Shown: positions 11,123-21,916 of the stretch, piece by piece
Position numbering within the stretch: position 1 is the first letter of the stretch
Layout: each line of letters opens with the position of its first letter
NCBI RefSeq assembly: GCF_000341285.1
Contig: NW_005178425.1
Coordinates: forward strand, 27,911 to 91,910
Length of the DNA stretch: 64,000 nt
DNA from: Galdieria sulphuraria
Lineage: Eukaryota > Rhodophyta > Bangiophyceae > Galdieriales > Galdieriaceae
Reading direction: 5' to 3'
Notes under the pieces: model-generated
Database searches by the model: none
Seen by the model: the letters and a program-made list of their open reading frames with translations, nothing else
Told to the model about the DNA's origin: nothing
Translations under genes and position numbers: made by a program

Positions 11123-12737
11123 CTATATTTGACAAATTTGGATATGCTGGTTTTTGGACTCATACACTAGAAAGAAACCTTCCAAGGCAAATGAACCCGT
11201 TCCAAAGCATTTGGTTTGTCCGTATGTATATTGAAAAGATTCCAAACCACACCCCAAAACGAGAAATTGAGGAGGAGGAAATAACCAGAGACTTTGTTCA
11301 TGATTCCAAAAGACAGGTTGCATATCCATAGGAAGTGGACAAAGATGTCCTTGATCCAATAAGGTTTGAACTATCATTTCACGTAGTCTGTTCAAGTTGT
11401 TTGGTAGAAGAAAGATACTATGTGGAACAAGTTTCTTCTCAATATTGTCTCGATAAAATATAATATTGGAGTTTTGACAAACTATTCTGACTGGATTGGA
11501 AGCAGCCGTTGAGCATTTGTAAAGATGTCGCAAAGGATTCAAAAGAGACTCCAAAATGGGAGGTCTTGGAAGAATATTCTTAATGCCCTAAATAAAAGTA
11601 TTCAATATATAAAAAGATAACGAATTGACAGTGACATACTGGGTCATTGGGACCAGGAATAATGACCACTTGACATTGCTCGTTAGGAATATATTCATGT
11701 AGCAAGGATGCCAACTGTTGAAATCCATTGTTGAAATGTAACAAGTGGTCCTCGTCAGGATTCAGTGACGGTGACAAAAAGTTTCCCATGAGTACAACTG
11801 TATCAGGACACACATCATCCGCTTGTAGTGAACTGAATAACTTTTCTAATTTGTTAAAAACCGAATCATGATCGAGCCAAATCTCTGATATGATTACCAT
11901 GATATGATTCTGTTGTTTCTCATGGACGTCCACTTCAGAATCAATCACTTGGCACAATGCCTTGGGTTCCATTATATTCGACAACGAGGCATCTAACGGA
12001 GGCATTTCTATATTAGTTACTCGGAACAATTGACCATTCCATTCTCCCCGTACAAGTACAATACAACCTTGAGTATATATTCTGTCACTTGAACAAGCTT
12101 CACTCAAATCCAATTGTATATATCCCGTTTCATCTTCGATGAAATATTTGTTGCCTTCAAACTTTCCAAGTATACCAAACAAGTTTGCTGTGAGACGATC
12201 TGTGCTGCTTAAGTTCTGAATGGGAGTCAAAGATGATGAAAGTTCCTTATGGAATATGGCCAAACGTTCACCTTGACCCAAAGAGGTCGCTTTTTTACTT
12301 TCCAAAGCTCTTGATAAAAGGAGTCTGTATCTTATCTTATATTGTTCCAGCATATTCTCAGGTGTATCCAATACTTTCAGACCCGTAGATTCTTTGAGGT
12401 ATATTGTACTTGATTCACTACCAAGTGAGAGAATAGGTACTTCTCGAAAACTATCTATTATACGTGTAGGGTGAGATTGCTTTCTGTTTAAAACTTTTAA
12501 AATATCTTCTATTATTCTCTCTGCAACTTGTAAGGAAACAATAGTGTTTCTGGAACCACAACGAGAAAGAAATTCAGATATCTTGCTTGCAAACGCAGAA
12601 AGTGATTCATTCTCTACATTTTTCACATAAAAGTCTGCCAATCTATTCAAGGCATCGAGTTGCACAGAAACTCTTCTTTTCTTTAATACAAGCTGCAATT
12701 GTTGGCATAGATGTGCCTGGGAAGGTGTGCTTTTCAT
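11123..12737 (-). CDS. POLE2: DNA polymerase epsilon subunit B (Dpb2/POLE2)
   Basis: Two exons, 12737-11640 and 11587-11123, separated by a 52-nt intron, give 520 residues, about the length of human POLE2. The N-terminus carries the small helical domain (LVLKKRRVSVQLDALNRL). It is followed by an OB fold (GKFEGNKYFIEDETGYIQLD) and the inactive calpain-like phosphoesterase fold (VVLMGNFLSP; VVIIPGPNDP, the motif being completed across the splice; LPMDMQPVFWNHEQSLWLFP). The subunit is non-catalytic and tethers Pol epsilon to the CMG helicase at leading-strand forks. The 3' ends of this gene and the Mei2-like gene converge about 270 bp apart. Confidence 0.93.
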
Positions 12738-13361
12738 ATTCGCTCATCCAAACCATTTGAATGAATCACCGCGAAAATCATTAGCAGCAACTCAGTTGAG
12801 GGTGCATATCTTGCTCAAATATTTGACTAGAATATACAACCAAGTTGTAACTATCTCATTCATAGGCTTACAATATTTCGTTGTTGTGTTCAAAAACTTC
12901 ATTTTATTGTCGATTTGGCTCATCTTTAAAAACAATGTTCAAATAGGAAAGCTATCCTTTTCTCTATTTGTCAGTTTCGAAAAAGATTGAGTCCGCATAG
13001 GCACAGTAAAGAGGTTGCTTCTTTTTGAGATTTTGGGTAAAAAGGTATTTTATTCACTAGAAATGTTACTAGTGGTACTTGGCTATAGTTGAACAGATGT
13101 AAATACAAGCGAAGAGTGTTATATCCTTTGGTTTATAATTTGAAGTCCGTCACTTTCTTCTGGCGTCTTGTTGAGTCGTAATGGACAAATAGCAGTGATT
13201 TACCTCTTGAAAGGAACTTGTGTGTATAAATAAAGATGTGTGTGTGTGTGTGTGTTGCATATACTTTGAGAAGCAACATTTCATGAGAATCCAAAATTAC
13301 TTTTGAGAAATTCGAATGCAATTTTACAACAGTTTAGTGTAAAATATGTATCCAGTTGGTC
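12738..13361. other. Intergenic region between divergent POLE2 and an unknown gene
   Basis: AT-rich, with a short TG microsatellite at 13237-13254. A plus-strand open frame at 12727-12990 overlaps the POLE2 start, is hydrophobic by chance composition and has no family resemblance, so it is not called. The region probably contains both promoters. Confidence 0.45.
13237..13254. repeat. (TG)9 microsatellite
   Basis: Nine perfect TG units, followed by TTGCAT and preceded by a shorter interrupted TGTGT run near 13220, in intergenic DNA. Confidence 0.9.
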
Positions 13362-14438
13362 ATGTATTGTTTACAGTTTGTGAATCCCTTTTACTGTAAC
13401 GTTTTTCGTAAGAGTAGCGTTACTCTTTTTGGTGGACCTTTGTCGCGAAGAAAAGTTTCGGGTTTTGTTTGGTACTTTCACAAGTGCTTCGTTTCGACAC
13501 CAGCAAAGTTCCAATTGGAGAAGAATGTAGAAGAGCCAGTGTATACTTTAGGAAAATATTTCATGAAATTTAGGAATCCTGGGGGATTTAAACTTCCTCC
13601 TGTGGTTCCTTCCAAGAAACAAGATCTTCAGAGAGCTGTTTCTCTTTTGGGTCATAGGACTCAAGGATATTTAACAGCTCCACGTGTAATTGAACTTATT
13701 CAATTGGTTGGTGCATATCCTCTAGATAAAGAAACTGCGCAGAGATGGAAGGGTGCTCTTGAATTGTACCAAAGAAAGGAAGTCAACTTAGCTCCGAAGT
13801 TCCAGAAAACTACTAGTAATAGACCAAGCCGACACTTTGTATATCGCGAGGGTGAAGTAGTAGGCTCCGTGTTGTATAACAAGTTTATGGACGTCATTTC
13901 AGTTCCACGAAAAGATGAAGATGTCTCCAGAGTCTTTCGTATTTTAGGATTGTTCTGTGGACGTGGATTCTTTCTAGAAGAGGAAAAGAAACAGATACAA
14001 CAGTTGATTGGATATATTCCAAGAGATAGCAGGGAAGCAAAGAGAGTAAGCAACGCCTTGAAAAGATTGGTTCATGCTCGTGTGATGTATGAAAGGCACC
14101 CTCCTGTGACTCCTGAAGATTGTCAAGTTGTCTTAAAGATTTGTCAATTGTTGTGTAAAGTGGAACGCTTTGGAACTGCTGGAGAACAAGGTGATGCTTA
14201 TATACAGGAGGTTCTTAAGGGCTTTCCAAGGAACGAGAATGTAGCCAAGTGGTGGTACAAAAGACTTTTAGCTGTTTACCGTGCTCATGAACGAAAAGCA
14301 GAGGCTGAAACTAGGAAGAACTACCTTGAACAAGTGAGAAATGAGAAAAAAGAAAGAAAAAAACTACTTTCCATTTTGAACAAGAGTTATCAAGTTGACA
14401 GCCATATAAAAGAGGCTGGAGATACATTTTTCTGTTAG
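13362..14438 (+). CDS. Unrecognised basic protein, probably organelle-targeted
   Basis: A single-exon frame of 358 codons starts at the ATG at 13362; the frame is open two codons further, starting with TTG. I do not recognise the family. The first 45 residues are rich in Ser, Arg and Phe and poor in acidic residues, as in mitochondrial presequences. The body holds two similar helical stretches (RAVSLLGHRTQGYLTAPRVI and RVFRILGLFCGRGFFLEEEK), each followed by a Q-rich or E-rich helix and a line like IGYIPRDSREAKRVSNAL, which suggests an internal duplication. The C-terminus is a charged coiled coil (ERKAEAETRKNYLEQVRNEK). Composition and codon use look like those of the neighbours, so it is likely a real gene. 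Mitochondrial location is inference. Confidence 0.7.
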   Translation: MYCLQFVNPFYCNVFRKSSVTLFGGPLSRRKVSGFVWYFHKCFVSTPAKFQLEKNVEEPVYTLGKYFMKFRNPGGFKLPPVVPSKKQDLQRAVSLLGHRTQGYLTAPRVIELIQLVGAYPLDKETAQRWKGALELYQRKEVNLAPKFQKTTSNRPSRHFVYREGEVVGSVLYNKFMDVISVPRKDEDVSRVFRILGLFCGRGFFLEEEKKQIQQLIGYIPRDSREAKRVSNALKRLVHARVMYERHPPVTPEDCQVVLKICQLLCKVERFGTAGEQGDAYIQEVLKGFPRNENVAKWWYKRLLAVYRAHERKAEAETRKNYLEQVRNEKKERKKLLSILNKSYQVDSHIKEAGDTFFC

Positions 14439-14804
14439 GTTATAATGTTGATTTTCCAAAGCATCAAGTTTCTCAATTAGTTTGGTAATTATGTTTAGAA
14501 AGAATTTCAAACTCTTATTTCTCAACAGAATTTCCATTCTTTGAAAAAATGGCTTAAAGTTGTATACAGTTTGTCAATCTCTCTCTTTCTCTGTGGATTT
14601 GTTAACATAGGTGTTATGAATACAAATATTCCATTGACTTGGCTAATGAAAAGTTTATCAATACTAGTACTTCATGAATATGCTCTTGTAGAGTGTATTT
14701 CACAATTCTCAAAAGTTTCTGAAGAGGAATGATGAGGAGATTGCAATCATGGACCTTTCTTTCATAGTTGTCTGTTGTATTCAGTTCTTAGTCAACATTA
14801 CAAC
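14439..14804. other. Short intergenic region
   Basis: AT-rich and without convincing coding sequence. A 63-codon frame at 14541-14732 is hydrophobic and lacks motifs. It contains the 3' flank of the upstream gene and the promoter of the exonuclease gene. Confidence 0.45.
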
Positions 14805-15804
14805 ATGTGGAATCAAGTCGAGGACGATTTTGAGCTAGTTACGCAACCAGGAAGAGTCAAGAACATAATAAACGAGACATTGGGAGTATGTGACGCCATT
14901 GCGGTGGACTGTGAAGGCGTGAATCTTAGTCGAGACGGAAAGTATGTTTGTGTAAGGTCTTACGTAAACTCAGCTTTCTCGTTACTAGGCTGTGCCTTTT
15001 ACAAGTCAGTACAGGAACAAAAACTTTTATCTTTGATGTTTGTGCACTACAAAAAGAATTATTTTTGACTGGTTTCAAGGAAATCTTAGAATCTGAACGT
15101 ATTCTCAAAGTGTTTCATGACTGTAGATACGACTCTGATGCTCTCTGGTGGCTTTATGGTGTAAGGTTACGTAACGTTCTTGACACCCAAGTGGCTTTCC
15201 GAATATTGAGGTATTGTTCGTAAAAATTGCTCAGGTTTCTTAACTGTCTGTTAGAGAACAGCAAGGCTATACCAGACAGTTACCAGTGAAATTCATCACT
15301 TTGCTAAGACGTTTTGTGAACCAAGAAATATCACCTCAAACATTAGAATTGAAAAGAACTGTAGGTTGGTTTGAACTACAACGCTACTTGTTTTGAAAGA
15401 CTTGTTGTTAGTTCAAGAATCGTTTTTCTCAAGACAGAAATTTTTGGCTAAGAAGACCTATTCCTAAGGATGCTTTGGTTTACGCTGCATATGATGTCAA
15501 AGTAAGTGTCGATGGACGATATCACTACGTTTGTGAATCAGATATTGAATAGAAATTGTTGGAAATTGCGACCAATATCCTTCGCAATCTTTCTGAATGG
15601 AATCGGAAGAGAGTAATGGATGAAAGTGAAATATATGTGATGGCTTATCGAGATGATGAAGAAGGTGCTTTAAAGGCACGAATGGAGTTTGGACAAATCC
15701 GCACATCACTAGAAATGAAACAACATAATCTTCAACAAAATAGCAACATTTGGGACTCTTTTCTATTTGATAAGAACGCTATTCTTCGATGTTTCACTAC
15801 TTGA
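14805..15804 (+). CDS. DEDDy-type 3'-5' exonuclease (EXD1/RNase D-like)
   Basis: Five exons, 14805-14941, 14989-15210, 15255-15360, 15412-15501 and 15553-15804, join in frame (268 residues) across introns of 44-51 nt. The catalytic acidic residues are visible: Exo I IAVDCEGVNL, Exo II HDCRYDSDALWWL, Exo III YAAYDVK, the Tyr marking the DEDDy subclass. Between them lie the family segments TKTFIFDVCAL and VLDTQVAFRILR. A short charged C-terminal extension follows. The domain removes nucleotides from RNA 3' ends. EXD1, egalitarian and plant EXD-like proteins are the closest family types. There is no HRDC domain, so it is not full RNase D. The substrate is unknown. Confidence 0.85.
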
Positions 15805-15918
15805 ATTATGAATAATATTCCTCGTCATATTTTATACATTGAAGACATATGTTGACGTATGGAGAATTTCTTCACTACCTTCAACATCGTTAATATATTT
15901 CTAAATTGATAAAATATT

Positions 15919-17578
15919 CTAAAAATCAGCGGCTCTACAGCTTTCTTCAGTATGTTCCATGGTAATATTCTTCTGCTGCAGGACAGCTTTGAATTTTTCA
16001 AGCTCCTTTCGCAACTCCATATTTTCTCGTTCAAGCAAGTTGACTTTTTGTTGGAATTCTGCATTTTCAGTTTCCAAGGCTTTCAATCTTGCCTTTGCTT
16101 GTTGCCTTGACCGTAGAGCTGCCTCCCTGTTTCGTATTGCTCTGATAGCTTTCGGGTCAAAAACATCCTTTGCTTCCTCCGTTAATGTATCTTCTTGTCT
16201 TGAACTTGCACAGGAAAAGTCTTCTGATGGACTAACATTAGAAGGCTGAGCATTGTCCACGTTCTTTGGCTTTTTCACAAATGCTGCTTGTTCCATACTC
16301 TTAAACCTATCTCTTGTTTGTTCTTTTTGCAACTGGTTCGCTGCTCTAACTTGTGCTCTAGCCAATTTCCTTCGTTCTCTCCTTTGTGAAGGAGTTTCCG
16401 CTGGTAGAGAGTTCAAAGCACCCCTATCCAATGAGCTCGTTATATCTTCCAAAGAGTCATTCAACTGTTGTCGAAAGTAGGTACCTCGCATCCGGAGAGA
16501 GTTTGTCGATCTTCCTTCTTCTGCCATTCGAAGGTAACTGGGAGCATATTGTGACATGGACGAAAACCCTCGATCCGCATATGTCGCCATCGATAACTTG
16601 GAACTGTCCTCCAATACAGTACTTCTTCTATATCTATTGGCAAGCGAAGACTCCATGTTCGCATTCCCCGCTGGAAAGGACGAGTTTACTACTGAAGAAC
16701 TTGGAATAAACATGGATGGAACCATGTTATTATTACAACGAGGTTCATAATTCATCAGCAACGGTTCCGTTTTGGCAACATTGGAACATGTCGACAACGA
16801 AGGAGTTTCCAAAGAAAGCATATCACTGTTGTTGGTCATTGAATATCCTCGAGGACGAGGTTTTTTACCAACTTTCTCTGGGACAGAGCAGAAAGACTTG
16901 TTCGTCCCAAAAAGCCATCGTTTACTTCCAGACTTCCTGCTTGAGTCTTCATCATTATTGGTGCTTTTAGAATCTGCTTTACTGGACTGTTGTGCATAAG
17001 ACTGTTGGAAAGCAAAAGCTGCGCCACTTGTTGCCTGTTCTGTCTGAAAAGGCAGTCGTGACTCTGAAATTGCCGCCAAAGTGTTTATCGGGTTTTCGTT
17101 CTCCTCTTCAGTAGACAAGTTACAACTTTCTATATTATGGTCCCTTGGAAAATGATAGCTTTCCTCTTGTTGTTCTTGTTGCTGTATGTAATGAGGAGTC
17201 CCTGTCAATGAATTGGGCGTCGAAACGTGAGTAGAAGCCATATCACCCAACACCCCTTCATGAGTTTGGTAAAAGTGTTTCGTAGGAGTTTCAACAAATA
17301 TAGAAGGAGAAACGATAAAAGCATTGTCGGGTATACCTCCATAATTGACCCAAGCTGGTGATAATATTGAACCTGGAGGCCAAGAAGTTATTGCCGAGGA
17401 CTGGTTGCTACCGAAAAGAAAGCTTCCAGCGTTCGGCAAAACATTCTGCAGAGGCAAAGGATCAACCCTAGCTTTTACTCTGGAGCTGAGTGAACTCGAG
17501 GCACCAGCTTGATGCTCCGGTAAGTCCCTTGCGGAGTCCGTTTTTTTACGGTAAAATAAGAAACTCCAAAACTTGCAT
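15919..17578 (-). CDS. bZIP transcription factor
   Basis: The C-terminus holds a clear bZIP domain: the basic region AIRNREAALRSRQQAKARLK with the N-x7-R signature, then a leucine zipper (LETENAEFQQKVNLLEREN). The preceding 450 residues are Ser/Asn/Gln-rich and disordered. The open frame 15919-17457 has no ATG in its first 72 codons and stays open upstream. A plausible fix is a short first exon at 17578-17550 (ATG at 17578) spliced by a 55-nt intron to 17494, or a 64-nt intron to 17485; both keep the frame and give about 531-534 residues. The start is therefore inferred. The protein would bind ACGT-like sites as a dimer; its targets are unknown. Confidence 0.85.
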
Positions 17579-17988
17579 ATACAGATAGTTAGTTGGGCAA
17601 AGTGTAGTTGCCAACTATAGCTCCAAAGTAAACGCTTTCCTCAGTGATGGCAACCACAATATAAAAGGCAACTTTTTACTACCAACGTCTGTCGTCTTAA
17701 AAGGAATCGCAAATCAAAATTCTTATCTCGATTCCACGTGGCGTCTCGAGCGAAGTCGTCTTGTTGGCTTCCTGTTCAATTTTCCTTTTGAAGACATTTT
17801 GTTGAGACTTGTTGGATTCCCTTGAGACAATTTTCTTAGAACACTTCTTATTTATTGCACGATATAAACTCGTATCAATCAAATCTACTGTGACTACACA
17901 GAGTCTTTCTTATAAACAACTAGAAAGGTCACAAAAGCTATTTCTATATAATATCTTTTTCTATAACGAAGAAAAACAATCTATTCCA
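17579..17988. other. Intergenic region downstream of the acyltransferase and upstream of the bZIP gene
   Basis: AT-rich. Short minus and plus frames (17697-17882, 17809-18105) are out of register with the acyltransferase exons and have no motifs. It probably contains the bZIP promoter. Confidence 0.45.
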
Positions 17989-19488
17989 CTAATTCAAACC
18001 CGAGGACTGAATATACCAATCATAAACATTGAAAGTGATAAGAATGGCAGGACCTATAAACATGCCAAACCAGAAGAAGGTATTTACTATTCTTTTCCGG
18101 ACTAGAGAATCTTTTCTCATAATCAGCTTCATACCAAACATTAATGGAACTGTAAAAAAAGGTCAGGGAATAAAACTTGCATCCAGAAACTACCAACTTT
18201 GTAACATCATCATCATTGTCATATATAAACGAAACTTGCCAAAAGTTATAGCCAAGATTATTTCATGAAATATAGCCGAGAACAATGTAGTGTAAGCAAT
18301 GCCTCCCATTCGAGAGAATCCCTAAGAGATTTGAGTTGTTAACATCATAACTCTCTATTACATACTCGAATGCGCGCTCGTTTATAGACATGTTGAGCAA
18401 GCCATTCGTGGACAGGTCTATTCCATTTACGTGAAAACTCATCGTAAGATAGGGAGTTCCACCAATCTTCGTAAAAATAATGATCTGCGAAGAAGGTAAC
18501 TTCTGCAAAAATGTTCAGTGCAACCTTGCTGATAATGTCAAATATTCCGGTATGGAAAGATAGGAACAAAAATACCTCAAAGGTGATAAAAAATAGTGCC
18601 AAATAGAGACTACCAGCGGGTAATGTCAACAGAACGATAGACTCTAATAAGCTTAGCTTTCCAGCTTTATAAAAAACTGGAAGCATTTGTTCGGTTATGA
18701 TAAGATAAATAACAGCAAGGAGACCCAGACCACGAAGAATCTGCATTAGAAGGAAGCCTATCCTTATTTCTTCAAGTCTCTTGTTCATTTCTTACAGGAA
18801 CAACATGAAATTACACTTACTGTCACTTTTAGGATATCCTTTTGTCCGATATACTAAAGTCGGCGCCAAAATAAAATAAGAAAAGTTCCTTAGATTCAAC
18901 AATTCCTCTTTTGCTGTTCCATCTTCTTCTGCACTTGCAATAACTGAGTAGAAAGAGAATGACTTGAGAAAGAAACTGTGAGCCTAGTAGAGTTTGTACA
19001 AAAGTAGTTGTAAACTGAACCAAAACCAATACCTGCAACACCAGGAAGAACGAAGGAACAGGAGAGAGTCCTCTGAAAGATATCCACTTGAAGGGTAATA
19101 TAAGCATTAAAAGAGACATGAGACGAAACAACACGTCGGCAAGTCGAACATGTAAGACACCCTTTGCGTTGAGCCAATGCAACAGATAGAAAAGGTAACA
19201 ACTCCACATCATGAAGACAAACATAATTAGTGTTCCACGATAGCCTTCCAAAGACCATTCTAAGAAACCCAGATCCACAGGAGATTGACCTCGAAGCAGT
19301 CGAAGAACGGGAATCCGCAATAAAGCTAATGCGACAATAAGCCAAAGAAGGTTCTGAATTCCAAACAACGTATCGAAAGCTTCTTGACAAGGTATTTGTT
19401 GGTTTCGAAGTTGGTCTAATAACGTGTCTCTTGCAATATACGACGTAGCTCGCTTGTGTGTACTCTTTGTCTCATTTTCTACCAACAT
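17989..19488 (-). CDS. MBOAT sterol/diacylglycerol O-acyltransferase, ACAT/ARE-like
   Basis: Six exons: 19488-19033, 18983-18821, 18769-18576, 18524-18366, 18321-18198 and 18149-17989 (418 residues from the first ATG). The frame is open seven codons further upstream to a GTG. The core shows LNLRNFSYFILAPTLVYRTK, the FYxDWWN motif in FADHYFYEDWWNSLSYDEFS, the PVHEW line, and the catalytic His in SAIFHEIILAI. It then has MLQIPL and FFWFGMFIGPAIL. The FAD-x-x-FY-x-DWWN context and the C-terminal pattern look closer to ACAT/ARE sterol acyltransferases than to DGAT1, but that split needs a tree. The enzyme would make sterol esters or triacylglycerol in the ER. The 51-nt intron 18525-18575 has no in-frame stop. 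Confidence 0.87.
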
Positions 19489-20154
19489 TTCGCAAATCCT
19501 TCTGAGCACGTGTCTGTCTGAGCTTTTCGTGTGGGAAAGAAGAATGGCCTGAGTTGTAAGAAATTTTGTATAGGTTTATTTTGATCTCGAAAATTTTGGC
19601 TTTGTTAGATATATAAGTTGCAATTGTCAACTATTGAAATAGTACGAGTATTGCATGTGTTGTGTAAATCAGAATTCGTACTAGACAAAGTATAAGATTT
19701 CATTATCTAAGAGCCTTTATAAAAGAGTTCTTTGGAATATAAAAAGTAGACCTTGTTACCTACCAAGGCTGTACGTTGAAAAGTAGTACTGCACACAGAG
19801 CGACTGAGAATCTCAAAGGAACACTAAAATTCTCTTTGGAAGAAGAAATCGAAAGAGTTGATTGCTGATTGGGGGGACGGATTGAGACGCCCGCTCTTCT
19901 CTTGGTTGAGTATCACAAAAGGAACCCTAAGAAAATAGAATTGGAGAGAGAGAGTAAAGCTTGAACAGAGATATTCAATCATTTGAGGAAAATTCCCAGG
20001 TAATAACGTGAAAACAAGAGTTTCCCGACAGTCGACTTGGGAAAGAAACGTGAGTTGAGAACGATTCGTGAAAGAGTCAGCCACCGTTGAAAGTTGGCGT
20101 TTTTTGAAAAAAAGTTGCGATATATTGAAAGTTGGATACAACCCAAGTTTCATT
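19489..20154. other. Divergent promoter region of acyltransferase and heat-shock factor genes
   Basis: The region is AT-rich, and the open frames in it begin with GTG or lack motifs. The frame upstream of HSF (20068-20154) is open but begins with GTG, so it is more likely leader. No perfect nGAAnnTTCn heat-shock element was found on reading. Confidence 0.45.
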
Positions 20155-21758
20155 ATGAGATCAGGAACCACTCTCAGCTCCTTGCATAATAGTCATACTG
20201 AGGATGCTACGTCTTTGAGGGCTTCTAGCTATGCTGGAAATATCCCCATGCCAACACCGTTTCTCTCTAAACTTTACGAGCTTGTTGATGACCCTAATAC
20301 AACAAACCTTGTGTCTTGGATGGATTCTGGAGACTCATTTATGGTTCATCGACCGAACGAATTTGCCCGAGAGATTTTGCCACGATATTTTAAGCACAAT
20401 AACTTTTCGTCATTCGTAAGGCAACTAAACCAGTATGGGTTTCACAAGTTGGATCCAGATAGATGGGTTTTTGGGCACGCCAATTTTGTTAGGGGAAGAA
20501 AGGACTTGTTATTAAAGATTAGTCGCAAGAAAAGCCACGTTGCACCGGAGGGATATCACAAAGTGAAAGGCACAACTAGTAATACAACCAGTGAAACTGT
20601 CTCTCATAGAATGGGTGTTACGGATATCGAGAGAAGTCAACCTGTGATAGAATTGGGGAATTATGGCAACAGTAACGTTTTAGAAATATTGAAACGAGAT
20701 AAAAACGCTTTGTATCAAGAGTTTATGTTATCTAGACAACGAGAAGAAGAGCTACGTCAACGTTGCATTGCAAACGAACGCAGAATTTACAAGCTGGAAA
20801 ATCAAATGGAACAAGTGAGACAATTTTTTGTTTCCTATTTTGAACCTATCTTGCAGTATTATTCATTATCAAGGTGAGCTTTCCTAATAGATTTCAGTAT
20901 TCAATTTTTTATTTTATTGGTAGGAAACGCAAACGTCTTCCGGCACCTGAAAATGCAGAAAATACGGATTCGAAACAAACCAATGGGTTCGATTATTCAC
21001 ATTCAGATGGAGAAGATTATATTGCAAAGGATCAGTTGGGAGACACACAAGCCTCAGTACTGAGAGAGGCTTCACAAAAATTACTTTTGGATCTCTTTCG
21101 TTTGAAAAGGTCAAACTCACCTTCATTTCCTCCAGCATCGGTTCAAGAACTCAGAGACTCTAATAGAAGAGAACACGCAGATATGGAAAGCAGGGCACAA
21201 CGACTTTTTCAAGGAGGAGAAAATATATCAAAGCCGCCAAGTTTTGTAGTTGAAGAAGGTGGTCCTGATGAGGAAAGGACGAGTCAGACTCGTAGTTACA
21301 GCTTTAGTGACTCTAGAAACCAAGAAGCAGATACAGAATTATGGTCACGAGGAAACTTTTTGTATGATTATGGAGATTCAGTCGCTCAGACACAAGAGGA
21401 ACATTTGTTCTCAGATATGACTCCCCTGCAAGTGGAGGATGAATTGCATTCGTCAACTCAAAGTAATCCAATTGCAATGAGTGGTCAACAACCATTAGAG
21501 AAGAACAAGTTTGCTTATTTGCCGATCAACTATAACGGAAACGAAGAAATGAACGCCGCTGATGTTCGTCTTCAGTCATCCTTGAATCGAATCTTTTCAA
21601 AAGATAAACAGGAGGAAGACTCTTATGGAATGTTCGAGATGGACGATATGATACGTGAGTTTCCATATCGTGATGGTTCGGTTTCTTTGGATGAGATTGG
21701 AGATATAGCTTCATTACTAGAGGGTGAAGAGGTCAATTATGAAAGGTTGGAGCGTTGA
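20155..21758 (+). CDS. Heat-shock transcription factor (HSF)
   Basis: Two exons, 20155-20873 and 20924-21758, joined over a 50-nt intron, give 517 residues. The winged-helix DNA-binding domain spans about residues 30-125: [60 protein letters not shown] and [20 protein letters not shown] heptad-repeat oligomerisation region follows ([20 protein letters not shown]). A basic KRKRLP cluster at the splice junction is a likely nuclear signal. The acidic C-terminal part would serve activation. HSFs trimerise and bind GAA repeats in heat-shock gene promoters; the mtHsp70 gene lies in the same window, but no direct link is shown. Confidence 0.94.
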
Positions 21759-21916
21759 AGATTATTTGTAGTTGTGGTCCCAACTTTCATTTTGTTGTAA
21801 GTAACTTTTATGTAAAAAGAGCATGAGAGAAAGAAAATAATTTGGACACAAGTAGAGTTGCTATTCACTAGCGCTAACAGCACATAGTAGTAAAGTTGGA
21901 CACTTTCCATCTCACT

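Noticed and set aside
12727-12990. Plus-strand hydrophobic frame of 87 codons
   Set aside because: Overlaps the POLE2 start, is AT-driven in composition and has no family resemblance.
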